From NCBI GenBank assembly GCA_021234155.1, contig JAJEKV010000317.1, forward strand, positions 126,001-190,000: DNA of 64,000 bases. The letters are read 5' to 3'. Positions 42,496-52,420 of this stretch are shown here, piece by piece; the first letter of the stretch is position 1; every line of letters starts with the position of its first letter. The notes beneath the pieces were generated by a model. The model made no database searches and was not told the DNA's origin. It saw nothing but the letters and a program-made list of their open reading frames with translations. The DNA is from Isoetes taiwanensis (Eukaryota; Streptophyta; Lycopodiopsida; Isoetales; Isoetaceae). A program made the position numbers and the translations under genes.

Positions 42496-43867
42496 CTTTT
42501 GTACTTAGCTTGACCACAATATCAAGCTACCCAATGTTGTCTTCTTCTCAAATGTGCACTTGGAAGCAATAATTACATAATACTTACATACGCCCAAATT
42601 GAATTTTAAACTCCACAGCAAATTGTTTATTGACTACTTTGAAATTGCTAATAAATGCCATAACAACAAGAACTTCCAAACAAGATCGATAGTGAGAAAA
42701 CTGGAATGCAACAGTCTAGAGAAAAGAAGTCTTCTCCAATGCAAAAAAACTGTGGTGTTTTTGAACTTCTGATGTAAATTCAGCAATGTTTACTAGAAAC
42801 GTGCAGCAATATTTTGAGATACTGGCCTCTGGCCTGGAACTCCAGTCATTTAGGGCCCCAATTCACAAGAACTTCACAAATGCACCACCTAAAAATAACT
42901 TGAGAAACATACAATGACTACTTACGGCATAACCAAAACTTTTATCTATAAATTGCTTCTGTTCATGTCTTAAAATATACACATCATCCAGGTGCTTAAA
43001 AGGAGTAAACCATCTACATGTATGTTAAGATGAGCTAGCAGCATTTTGTGGTAGATAAAACCATCAATTGTGATACAAATACTAATAGGTTGGAACAAAT
43101 TTCAATATGCATTCATTTGCTCCTCCTACAAACTACTGGCCAATCAGATAGCAGGCATCCATTAGCAATGTACTTGAGCAAATAAAATCTGATAATTCAT
43201 AAATATACTGGGCAAATGCACATGCATCTTTGTCTTTGCACTATATTGACCTAAAAAAAAACATGGTAACATCAAATTGAATTTAACCCAACTCGACCTA
43301 CATACATATACATAGATGTTATCCTAGTTCAGTCCCTTTGGAATGATTTAACTAAAGCCGAAATTTGAGAAGTGCAGTCCTTAGTAGCATCGGAATACCT
43401 TCAAATCTCCAATAAGATTGTGTCTATCATAGATGCTCCATCAAGGTCGGCACCTTTCAGCAGCTGAGGAAAGAACATCCGTTGGAACCACTTATAAGCA
43501 ATAAAAGCAAGTATTTATCTGCATATCAAAGAAGTGGACATATTATCGTGTTGACTAAGTCATGATATGCCAAATATGCCCTATGAAAATTTATTAGCGC
43601 ATCTTATTAAAGGATTAGACATACTGTGCTTTCTAAGTCAGCATATATGCCATATATATAGGTTTGATCAGCATAAATCCAGTTCTTTCAATTTGGCATC
43701 CTGTAAACATTTAGACATTACAATACTAGTAGGAAAAGGAGCCGGATGCTTGCTCTAGAGTTGAAGATATTAATGTCCAATAGTAGTTATTAGATGAACA
43801 AATGCACCCATGAAGCAAAATGGGCTGCTTTGCATAAGCATAGGAACTGTGACATCATTTGAAGACC
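42496..43867. other. No gene recognised
   Basis: AT-rich sequence, possibly introns or Helitron filler. No motif recognised on either strand. Confidence 0.35.
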
Positions 43868-44300
43868 TTAAGGCAAGCTTAAAAAGGCTGGACCATAATT
43901 TATTCCGTTAAATTTGGAATCCACTAACCTCATATAAAGGCATACCAAGGCATCCACATTCTTCAGAACAACCATAGAAGCCTCCATTGGCTTTGTTATG
44001 AAGCTTGAAACCAGTGATCTTGTAGGCAAGATCCAACTGCTCAGATGCTCCACAATCATAAGAATGGTATTCATCCTCAGCACTCCACCTACTGCTTCCA
44101 CTATTTGAGTTGCATATCAATGCCACATTCAACCTTTACGTAATGGAAGCTAATTCTTACCTGATAGATATGATGAGAACAATCAGCTTTCCTACTGCAA
44201 TAATGGGCCTTAGCCCATGGTTCCTTATCATTTCCTTGACAATTCTGAAGACACCAGGATATCTTAAAATATCCTTGCGCGAAGGCCTTGCTTTTTCTCT
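43868..44300 (-). pseudogene. Cysteine-rich exon-like fragment, unknown
   Basis: Two minus-strand stretches look like exons: about 44290-44165 (KISWCLQNCQGNDKEPWAKA, then HYCSRKADCSHHIYQ, running into GGTAAG) and about 44110-43910 (SSRWSAEDEYHSYDCGASEQ, LDLAYKITGFKLHNKANGGF, YGCSEECGCLGMPLYEVSGF). Cysteine spacing is regular, but I do not recognise the family. They lie on the same strand as the V-ATPase, NECAP and IPMDH pieces to the right and may be more captured host sequence. Confidence 0.4.
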
Positions 44301-44334
44301 AGAAACATAAATGGAGAATGCAAGTTAGTTGGCC

Positions 44335-44543
44335 ATTGAAAGATTTGCCAGACTTGGAAAGCAATGCAAATACCTGTTTGAGTTAAAAAGGCATATGTTC
44401 ATGGATTGTTCTTTCGAAGCAATATCGAACTTTAAATTTTGGGTCAACGTCCATTTATGTACACATGACATAGCGAACACGTAGCGTGATTCCCTAAACA
44501 CCAAACTGAATCCACAAAGAGCATTTCTTGCACTGTTCATCAT
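44335..44543 (-). pseudogene. Exon-like open segment, unknown
   Basis: Minus-strand frame MMNSARNALCGFSLVFRESR..., reaching AACTCAAACAG/GTATTT, a good splice donor near 44376. No family recognised. It sits between the V-ATPase fragment and the Cys-rich fragment on the same strand. Confidence 0.25.
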
Positions 44544-44834
44544 TCCAAATATTTAAATCTTCCCTTGTCAAACAATAATTCAATCTCTTGACAAATCATA
44601 GAAGGAAAAAGTTAAACCAAATAAAAGCAAAACGAACATTGTACCTTGCTTGCAAGATGTCACCTAAGCTTGCAGAATTATATACAGGATCTGCAGCTTC
44701 ATTCCAGGGTATGTACGAAACCCCTAGATCTTAAAGGTACATATGAAACCCCTAGATCTTAAGTTCTCTTTTCTACAAACTTGCTCCTCTCAAACAAAAA
44801 ATGGAGATGCATGCTCACTCCTCGGTTGGTATAG

Positions 44835-45007
44835 CTTTTCTCCAATTGCTGGATCTTGAACAGGTTCCTCTATAGCGCTTGCTTAAACAACATATTTCCA
44901 CGAGTCGCACAAAATAGGATCCTTTCAAATGGAGCAGCCTTGGCTTTTGGCACCAGGCCAGTTATGAAGCCCAATTTCCCCTGCTTAGATGGATCGACCT
45001 GCATCTC
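44835..45007 (-). pseudogene. V-type H+-ATPase subunit a, one exon
   Basis: After an acceptor (TTATTGCAG) at 45008 the frame reads [44 protein letters not shown]. After a 1-base shift it continues [13 protein letters not shown]. This is very close to the cytoplasmic N-terminal half of the plant VHA-a subunit, which anchors the proton pump to the endomembrane (family text: DPSKQ-KLGF-TGLVP, FERILFRATRGN). The donor position has CT instead of GT. Neighbouring exons are not found, and a LINE lies about 35 bp upstream. A captured or pseudogenised fragment. Confidence 0.8.
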
Positions 45008-45040
45008 CTGCAATAATTTGATCAACTGTAATTGATAAAA

Positions 45041-46085
45041 TGAGAATGAGAATGAGAATGATTTTTTATCGTCCACTGAGGCCAATCGGCCTATGAGACC
45101 CATAAGGAGCACAGTTACTGTCCGGGTTAAAAGAAACCCCCGCCCCGAAGGGTTTTCGAGGGAAAAACCGTGGCAGTAATAAGAATGCTGTCAAACTCTA
45201 CAAGTATACATCAATGTATATATACATGTCAAGTGTATGCCCGAGGACATAGCTGATCTCGCATGTCCATAACCTCCTGAAGATATGATCCCAAAGACCC
45301 TGCACGGGATGCCGTGTGCTCAATGTCACATGTAACGGCTGGCCAGGCGACCAACTCAAAGATATCGCGGTCCGAATTTGATCATATGTTGGGCAACTTT
45401 GAAGGGTATGAGATTCATCCTCAATGACTCCCATTTGGCAAAGATTGACAGAGCCTGCCCCGGCGTGGCTCACCAATCCATCTCGCCCGCCTCAATTCGA
45501 AGATGATGTGCCCCTGCGGCGAATGAAGGCAATGAGTCCGCCTGCTTTTCATGGGCAAGTGGAGTGCAGGTAGCATTTGCGGGCCTCGTTCCAATGTGGG
45601 ATTTATGTGGCGCCGGGTAGTGTCTTTGTCTTGACTGTTCAAGGGCATTGGCATCCCAAAGCTTACCGAGGAAGCAAGCGCCAAGATATTGCCTCAAGCT
45701 ATGGCGATCTGCCTCTGTTTGCACATGTATGCACCTGTGTTCTCGCACATTAGCCAACCATTGAGCTCTCTTTTTCCCTCCAGCAGGCCTTGAGGCGGCA
45801 AGGCTCCATTGCCATGATATAAGCTAGTTTAGGGAGACGAGCATCGCCCATTTTGACCACCTTCTCGAAAATAGACAATGTGGCGATCCAAGGGCCCTCA
45901 AGAGGCAAGAATCCTCGTCTCCCGCAGTAGAATTTGATATGGGACTGTGGACTTCACCCCTAGTGCTCGTACTAAGAAGGTTTTCTAGACCTGCTCCAAG
46001 TCATTCCAAGTAGCAAGTGATACTACTGGGCAGAAATTGTGGCAGAAGGCTCACAGAACATCTAAAGAAGGCATTTGGTTAGACT
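45041..46085 (-). mobile_element. LINE copy C, 5'-truncated
   Basis: The 3' end at the left has a (GAGAAT)n tail on the top strand (45041-45060), preceded on the minus strand by GTGGACGATAAAAAAT and a GGCC-AATC-GGCC hairpin (45080-45091). Protein text on the minus strand: VPYQILLRETRILPLEGPWI (about 45930-45880), then broken frames, then LCQMGVIEDESHTLQSCPTY (about 45445-45385), the same zinc-binding tail as the LINEs at 1.2 and 29.5 kb. Only the last kilobase of the element is present. The right boundary is approximate. Confidence 0.85.
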
Positions 46086-46099
46086 TGCACATACTTGTC

Positions 46100-46350
46100 T
46101 AAAAGACTTATGTTAGGCTTACACCGCTTATCTTGAATAAAATGGAAATAAAAAGACGTCGCCAGTATAGTGGTAATATCTCAACACCAACAATGCTTTT
46201 GAGTTGTCGGGCTCGCTGCAAGAGCATTGAACCTGCAAACAATAGTAATAAAACCATTCAACAACGATCATAGAAGCAAAAGTTCTTGCTACATAATCAC
46301 AATTATGAACATGAAATGCATCCTGGAGCTCAATTGAAAGAACATGCAAG
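46100..46350 (-). pseudogene. Exon-like fragment, unknown
   Basis: On the minus strand a CTCTTGCAG acceptor near 46209 opens RARQLKSIVGVEILPLYWRR. No family is recognised with confidence. It lies between the LINE and the NECAP fragment, on the same strand as both host-gene pieces. Confidence 0.25.
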
Positions 46351-46597
46351 GACCAAAGGAAAATGCCGGAATATGTTAATATTTACAACCTTACATTTTC
46401 AGGTTTGAGGGATTTCAAATTTGCAAGAAAATAAATCTGTGTATAGCAATGGGGACACTACTGAAAAGACATATCTAAGGTTAATTTGATACATACGAAT
46501 GAAAAGTCTCCATTTATCCTTTAAAATTAAATTTGTATTAATATGGGATGTTAGAATGATCAGCACCATAAGCTCAGCAGTTAAAAAAATACTCTTA

Positions 46598-47065
46598 CCT
46601 TCAAGTGCAGATCCAAGCCATGATGTGGTATGGTTTCCTCCTGGTCACCTTCTTCGTGGTCCTTATCCATCTCACACTTCACATTCTTCTCATGATCAGA
46701 TAAAGTTACATTAAAGTTAAAATCATCATTCCTTTTAGCAAAACCAAGCTCTATGAAGGCATGTTTCCCATGCCCATCATCCGCCCCGAGAATCGAACAG
46801 CCCCAACAAAGAAAGATCCCTTTGGCCAGGATGAACATGACAGCAAGCAAAGAGTTCTCCAGTATTTGAATTTTCCAATCTGATCTCACATTTATCTTTC
46901 AAAGATACCACCCTTAATCTTCAAGACCAAATCTTATCGAATTGTAGCCATCACCATACTTACAAGCTTCGCTTATCATTGTAGGCGGGATCTTGTAATC
47001 GAAAACCTCCCTAACCACCAGTAACGTCCGTTCCAATGATTCTTCTTAATCTACATCACCATAGC
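46598..47065 (-). pseudogene. NECAP-like (adaptin ear-binding) protein fragment
   Basis: The first part (47042-46915) reads ESLERTLLVVREVFDYKIPP then TMISEACKYGDG, matching the NECAP N-terminus (family text: TLLVVREV-VYKIPPR). The second part (46889-46598) reads WKIQILENSLLAVMFILAKG, GADDGHGKHAFIELGFAKRN and DDFNFNVTLSDHEKNVKCEM, matching the PH-like NECAP fold (GKHAFIGLGF-ER--AFDFNVALSDHEK). It ends at a good donor (LHLK/GTAAGA, 46598). NECAPs act in clathrin-mediated endocytosis. Frameshifts and a missing C-terminal half mark it as a fragment. Confidence 0.8.
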
Positions 47066-47491
47066 CAGAGTAAGACCACGTTGACCTAATCGCCAGCAAC
47101 TAATTTGGACCTAATGGGCAATGCAGAACCTACATTTGGACAATGCAGAATCCATCTGCGCATTTCTTATCTTGAATTGAAATGTAAAAAAAAAATAACT
47201 ACCATAGCAAAGCAATCTATACCTGATACAGTCTTCATTTGAGGAGGCTAAACCTATTTGTTTTCGGTCAGAATACAGATAAAGACTAGTCCTAGAATAG
47301 AATAACATTTAGACATTTACAACCTACAAACACTGCAAGGTATTGTTCTTCCTCTTGGAGGTAGCAGCAAAATCGACGAATCTTGAGCCCACAAGCCACG
47401 AGAAACAGCAATAGCGTTGCTCTCTCAGAGATCAAAGCGATAATCACAGTATGAATCTTACCCAAAAATAGCAACGGAAAAGATATGCTAC

Positions 47492-48205
47492 CAATACATT
47501 GGCCTTGTCAACAGAGCAAAGCCGACCACGCCTTTTCCTGGCTGTCTCAAAGCCGACTCGAGCAATCCTGTCAATCTGTATGATAACAACTATCTTCTGC
47601 TATTTCTTTCAAACTACTTTAAAACCCTTTGAAGGACAAAATTACCTCTGGTATAGAATAGACTTCGGTGTTGAAGCCAATTCGATCCCCATCTGGATTT
47701 GTTCAAAGTAAATTCCTGTTGTAAAAAAACACCAAGAGGTTTGGACCATTTTGACACTGACAAATAAAATATGGCCAGAACAAACATGTACCTCTAGTCA
47801 GCTCCCTGATGACCATGATGTCGATCCCTTCAGCAACTCCACGTTTCAATGTGGAACTACCTAGCTGCATCTCCAACCTCAGCATAAGAACCAATTGTAT
47901 ATAAGGTAGTCCACAAAATTCATATCTGAGGTAGAACAGATGTTGGCCTTAGATTAACAAATGCACGAAGCCCAGCTCGCAAGCCCAAGAGCCCACGTTC
48001 AGGCCTCAAATGAGAGGGATTTGTGTCCCACTTATATCTGCACTAGAACAACAGAATAAAGGAAGGCAGTTAAATTATAAAAGTAGAAGATTAAAAGGCA
48101 TACCCTCCGATAGCTGCAAGAAGAACAACATCTGATTCCTGACAGCATTTCAAGGTTTCATCAGGAAGAGGGTTGCCAACTGCATCGATTGTCGCTCTCC
48201 CGTGA
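47492..48205 (-). pseudogene. 3-Isopropylmalate dehydrogenase, five internal exons
   Basis: Five minus-strand segments with splice borders: 48205-48104 (RATIDAVGNPLPDETLKCCQ, LLAAIGG, donor GTATGC); 48037-47926 ([32 protein letters not shown]); 47864-47792 (LGSSTLKRGVAEGIDIMVIR, ELTR, donor GTACAT); 47715-47646 (GIYFEQ, and in the next frame GDRIGFNTEVYSIPE, donor GTAATT); 47575-47492 ([28 protein letters not shown], donor GTAGCA). The order and text match plant plastid IPMDH, the NAD-dependent leucine-biosynthesis enzyme. The nucleotide-binding start (GDGIGPE) and the metal-binding C-terminal third are absent. The donor after LPQ reads AT instead of GT, and one exon is frameshifted. Confidence 0.85.
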
Positions 48206-50872
48206 TCTTCATCCTCCCCTCACGCCTACTCTTTGATGCCAAAAACAAATGCCCTGGCCATGGCTATGGCAGGAACAGGCTTGCCAGAATTCCTGCTTTC
48301 TATCATTTTAATTTCTTACCCCTTCTAACGAACGGCCAAGGTTAAAGCCCTCTTGTGGCAATGGCTCAGATCTAATGCCCCAAATGTAACACCTTCCTCC
48401 CACCTTCCTACCTAAATTGGACGGCTAAGATTCCGGCTGCCCCCTTCCATCCAACGGTTTGGAGATGGGCCTGCATGCCCATGCATGACCATCCCTGACC
48501 CTGTATATAGTTTCCCATGATCTGTCAAGATCTGGAAGCCTTCTTTTTATTGCAAAGCGGTGGGGATTAAGGGGAACCCATGGGCATACATTTATGGGGT
48601 GTGGATGAGGGGGCATTAGGAACCCCCCTCATCCTTATAACCTTATTAATATTAAGATATCTCCTTACTTAAAATGTTTTTTTCCGGCAATGCAACGCTG
48701 GGCGCTTAACGCTTTTTCTCGGCTAAAAAGTGAGTTTTGGAATCCAAAAATATTTCCGACGTAATTTTCTCTTTGCGAAACTTTCTCTCTCTCCGTCCCC
48801 AAAAAAATGGGTTACGTTTTCTTGAAGGGAGCGTTTTTACCGTCCTCTCCTCTCCATCATTCCTCTGCCATAAGCCGAGATTCAAGATGTTTTTGTGATA
48901 GCAAGAATGTCCGAAGCTCGAGCGGAGGTGACAACGGCTTTAAGGTGCGGCTTTGAGAGGATTGAAGCAACCGGATTTTTAGATTTTAGGATTCTCGATG
49001 CGGATTTTTCAGTGGGGAGGAGTTGGTGAAGCGGATATGAAACATATCAGAGACAGGAGTGCTTGAGACATGGAGTGCTTGAAACATATATTTCCTTAAC
49101 TCTTGCATTTTGCAAGAGGAGTCGCGGGAGCATTTATCTATACAACCCTCAAAACCTCGCGGCACCCAAAAATCCCCGGTCCATTTATCCTGCTTTTACA
49201 GAGGTGTGTTTTCGATGGCAAATCTTAGCGTTTTGTCGCGGGCAAATCGGCCAGTTTTTGCACATGCCAAACTACGGTCTTTCCGGCTATCTTTCCTCCT
49301 TCCCATCTAATCATACGAAAATAGGGAAAAAAAATTCGGCAATAATTCTCTTACGGTTTGATCCATTCGTGCTCCTCTCAGACGTAACGGCCGCTTCCTA
49401 ATATGTGACGTTCTCATCTGTGGCAGAGCGGCAACAACAGAGGCATCCAGCACACCTCTTCTGGCAGCAAGCAGGTGCTTTCTTAACCTTTTTTCTTTAG
49501 AGATTTTTCTTTTTTGATTATCAATGCATTGGGACTATCCAGCTTATGTTCCAAAGGGACCCATTGCGGATTGAGTCGTCATGGCAGCTGCTTCATGTTT
49601 CTGAACTGTACCATCGCCAGGTTTGTATACCGGGTTCCAGTAAGCAAGTCGAAGCTCCTACAAGATACCTGGAATGGGCGCACGCTTTTGGTTTGCCGAT
49701 TGACTATTGGTGGTTTTGGAAGCAGTCCTTCCATTGTAGGTTGCTGCTTATGCTTTAGTTCTTTTTTCTTGATTGTAATTGAGAAATTGATTTTTAGATA
49801 AGGTCCCATTCCGCAGGTTTGAGGCAAGTAAGGCGGCAGCAACAGCAAGCAACCAAGTAGGCAACAACAGATTTTGATTTGATCTGTTGGTGCAAGGATT
49901 CGTTGTTGCAAGGCAGTGTCCATAACAACGTATTTTTCATGGCTTCTTTGCATGTTGAAAATCCAGTGTTGTGTGCTTATTTCTTTGTGTTGTTTTTCCT
50001 CTGGATTTGATGCAGACGACTCAATATTCCTCTTACTGTATTTTATGCCATCTAGATATGGTGCTCCTCTACATTGCAGTGACATCATATAAATATAACA
50101 GGTGGTTATGCTTTTTGTTCTAAACGTCCTTATTCTCCCAAGACTCAAAAGGAGTGGCGCGTTAGGTGGTTGTTTTGCACACAAATATTTAACTCAGAGG
50201 AGAGCATCTCGGATTATTTAAGCTCAGCTCTCTGGTTTTCATTTTTGCTGTTTTAGATGCATATGTTGATCTATATTTGCAGGATTTAAGCCTTAAAAGC
50301 CTTTATTTTGAGTATTATTTGATTGCAGTGTGTGCACAGAGGCTATCCACATTCTGATTTCTTTGTTTTAAATGGGAGTGTTCACTTATGTAAAAGGAGC
50401 TTTCATACTGTTCTGCTTTCTGAAAGTAAGTTTTTTCCCAAAAGTATACTTTCTTTAGTATTAACTTTTGTGCTTTTCTTTTTAGTTTTTAGGCAAAGCG
50501 GCATGGATATGACTATGGGTATGACTATGAGAAATGTAAATAGTTTTTTCAGAATTATCTTCTATCAATTGCACAACAATCTCCTAATTTCTTATGCAGC
50601 ATGTTTTCATCGATGATGTGAACTCATGTAATTTAACTGTCATGCCATCTTTTTTTTAAAGCCTTTTATTCTGCATTTTTTGTTATTGCTGCTCCTGTAG
50701 GTTTTAGATGTAATCACTTCTTGCTGTGGATTGCAATCATGCTGGCTTTTTTTCAACATTTCATCAGGTATAATGTCTTATCTTTTGTGCTGGCATGACT
50801 CCTTGGTAAAAGGAGTTTCCATCGGCAACGAAGATGCAAGATAACGTAACTTGGATGACATTTTCAATATAA
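48206..50872. other. No gene called; possible transit-peptide ORF
   Basis: No recognisable gene. At 49215 an ATG opens MANLSVLSRANRPVFAHAKL then RSFRLSFLLPI and a stop. It is rich in Ser, Arg, Leu and Ala without acidic residues, as in an organelle transit peptide, and could be a captured first exon. Further open stretches near 49530-49620 are followed by donor-like CAG/GTTTGT. A diverged Helitron-like hairpin (CCGGCAATGCAACGCTGGGC) lies near 48685 without a CTAG. Confidence 0.35.
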
Positions 50873-50901
50873 CTAGAAACGTGTGCCCGGCGATGCCGGG
50901 C
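50873..50901 (-). mobile_element. Helitron 3' end (minus orientation)
   Basis: On the minus strand: perfect hairpin GCCCGGCATCGCCGGGC, ACACGTTT, CTAG, then T. It is the best-preserved end in the window. A Helitron helicase fragment in the same orientation lies about 600 bp upstream (51501-51700). Confidence 0.8.
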
Positions 50902-51500
50902 ATTATTGGATGTGTGGATTGCATTTATGGCAATATATGTTGTAGGTGCAATAGAGAACAAATATTACCGTTAAAGTACGAACAAACTCGTAAAAAAACA
51001 TGTTTAGTTCTTGGTTTAACAATTGCCAGTTATATCAACAAATTGCCTTTAACCAAAATTAAACAAAACAATTCTGCTACACACAAATAGAAAATATTTT
51101 TGGTGCAATCTAAAACTATAAAATATATGTTCGTAAGCCTCAATAGATCCCCATCATGAAGAACATAATCCAAAGAACTCTAGGATCATCTATCGGCTCG
51201 ATTTAAAGCTCATTTGCGATGCTGGCATATTATTTTATATTTTAATAGAAACTGGGTAAGCTCATAATCACCAACTTGGCTTAGGATTTTCAAGTTCCTG
51301 ATGTACAAAAGGTGTATAGTGCCCCATGATCTACATCAATTGGGAAGGTCAATAAAGGCCAAAGAAACATGATAAGCCTTGAATAAAAACACCTATACAT
51401 GCACTATGTGAAACACCTATACATGCACTATGTGGACATCTAAATGTTATTCAAGGATCTGACACTTACCTCCATTGAACCATGAAACCCCATTGGAGCC
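50902..51500. other. Helitron 3' non-coding region
   Basis: AT-rich, between the helicase fragment and the 3' hairpin of the 50.9-kb Helitron. A 19-bp phrase, AACACCTATACATGCACTA, is duplicated in tandem near 51390-51431. No gene. Confidence 0.4.
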
Positions 51501-51700
51501 TTATTGAGGCATGGATAGTGGGTCTTTAATGGCGGCCCAAATTCCTTGTTGGTTTTGTACACTTGAGAAGGCTACGTACAATTGCCCATGTGAAAGGATA
51601 GGCTTTGGGGAATATGTACGCATCTTATGCATTGTCTGCCCCTGGGGTATGTTTATCCCTTCTTCAAATTTAGCTCATGGGGTGGCACATTACTTGGGAG
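51501..51700 (-). pseudogene. Helitron RepHel, C-terminal helicase fragment
   Basis: The minus-strand frame reads GINIPQGQTMHKMRTYSPKP, ILSHGQLYVAFSSVQNQQGI, WAAIKDPLSMPQ, stop at 51503-51501. This matches the last motifs of the PIF1-like helicase of Helitron RepHel (family text: INKSQGQT ... YLP-PVFSHGQLYVALSRV). The enzyme unwinds DNA during rolling-circle transposition. The critical Arg of the SRV motif is replaced (SSV). Upstream coding is lost where LINE copy D starts at 51752. Position and strand fit the 3' end at 50873. Confidence 0.75.
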
Positions 51701-51751
51701 TTTGTGCAAGGGAAAATGTGGCAGAGTTTGAGTAAGAAATGAGGTTTTCAT

Positions 51752-52420
51752 AGAATAGAATAGAATAGTTTTTTTAACGTCCACGAAGACCAATAGGTCA
51801 TGGGACCCATACAATGGGCTAGTACAATCATTACTACTAGGATTAAAAACCCTCGCCTCGAAGGTTTTCAAGGGAAAAACCTTTTGCAAGAATGATGATA
51901 CTAGACAAGTTTAGATAATGACTAATGAGGGCTCAAGAATTGCGACGCTTATCTAGAACCTCAAGTATGTATAATGCCAAGTCATGCATGATGGTGGTAC
52001 CGAGAAGTTGTGGAAGCGTGGAATGGAATGCTAAGGTCGAAAAATGATTAGGACTATCTCAAAAGGGTGGCAACTCGGAAGAGTATGGCTTTCATCTTCA
52101 ATAACTCAGAATCGGCAACAGCACATAGTCGCTTCGCCGCTGCAATGCGGCCGCCCCATCTAATTGCCTCAATGTGAGACTGTGGGACCCCGTATGCGAA
52201 TTGATGCAATAGCTACAAGCTTGTTCCTCGACAATGAAGCAAGCAAATAAGCTTGGGGCCCCGTGCCAAAGTGGGATTTATGTGTGCATGATAATGACCA
52301 GTTTTCACTTGGGCCAAAGTAACTGCGTCCCATATCTTTTGAGAAAAACGACCATTAAGATATTGTTGCAAAAACAATATTAAGAAGAAAACCTTGTTAG
52401 GGCCTAACCTTGTTAAATTC
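51752..52420 (-). mobile_element. LINE copy D, 5'-truncated
   Basis: Tail (TAGAA)n on the top strand at 51752-51768, then ACGTCCACGAAGACCAATAGG (51778 on), the same 3' block as copies B and C. Minus-strand protein remnants include KIWDAVTLAQVKTGHYHAHI. It inserted immediately next to the Helitron helicase fragment. The right boundary is approximate. Confidence 0.8.

Noticed and set aside
48680-48705. Helitron-like hairpin CCGGCAATGCAACGCTGGGC
   Set aside because: Poor stem and no CTRR nearby.
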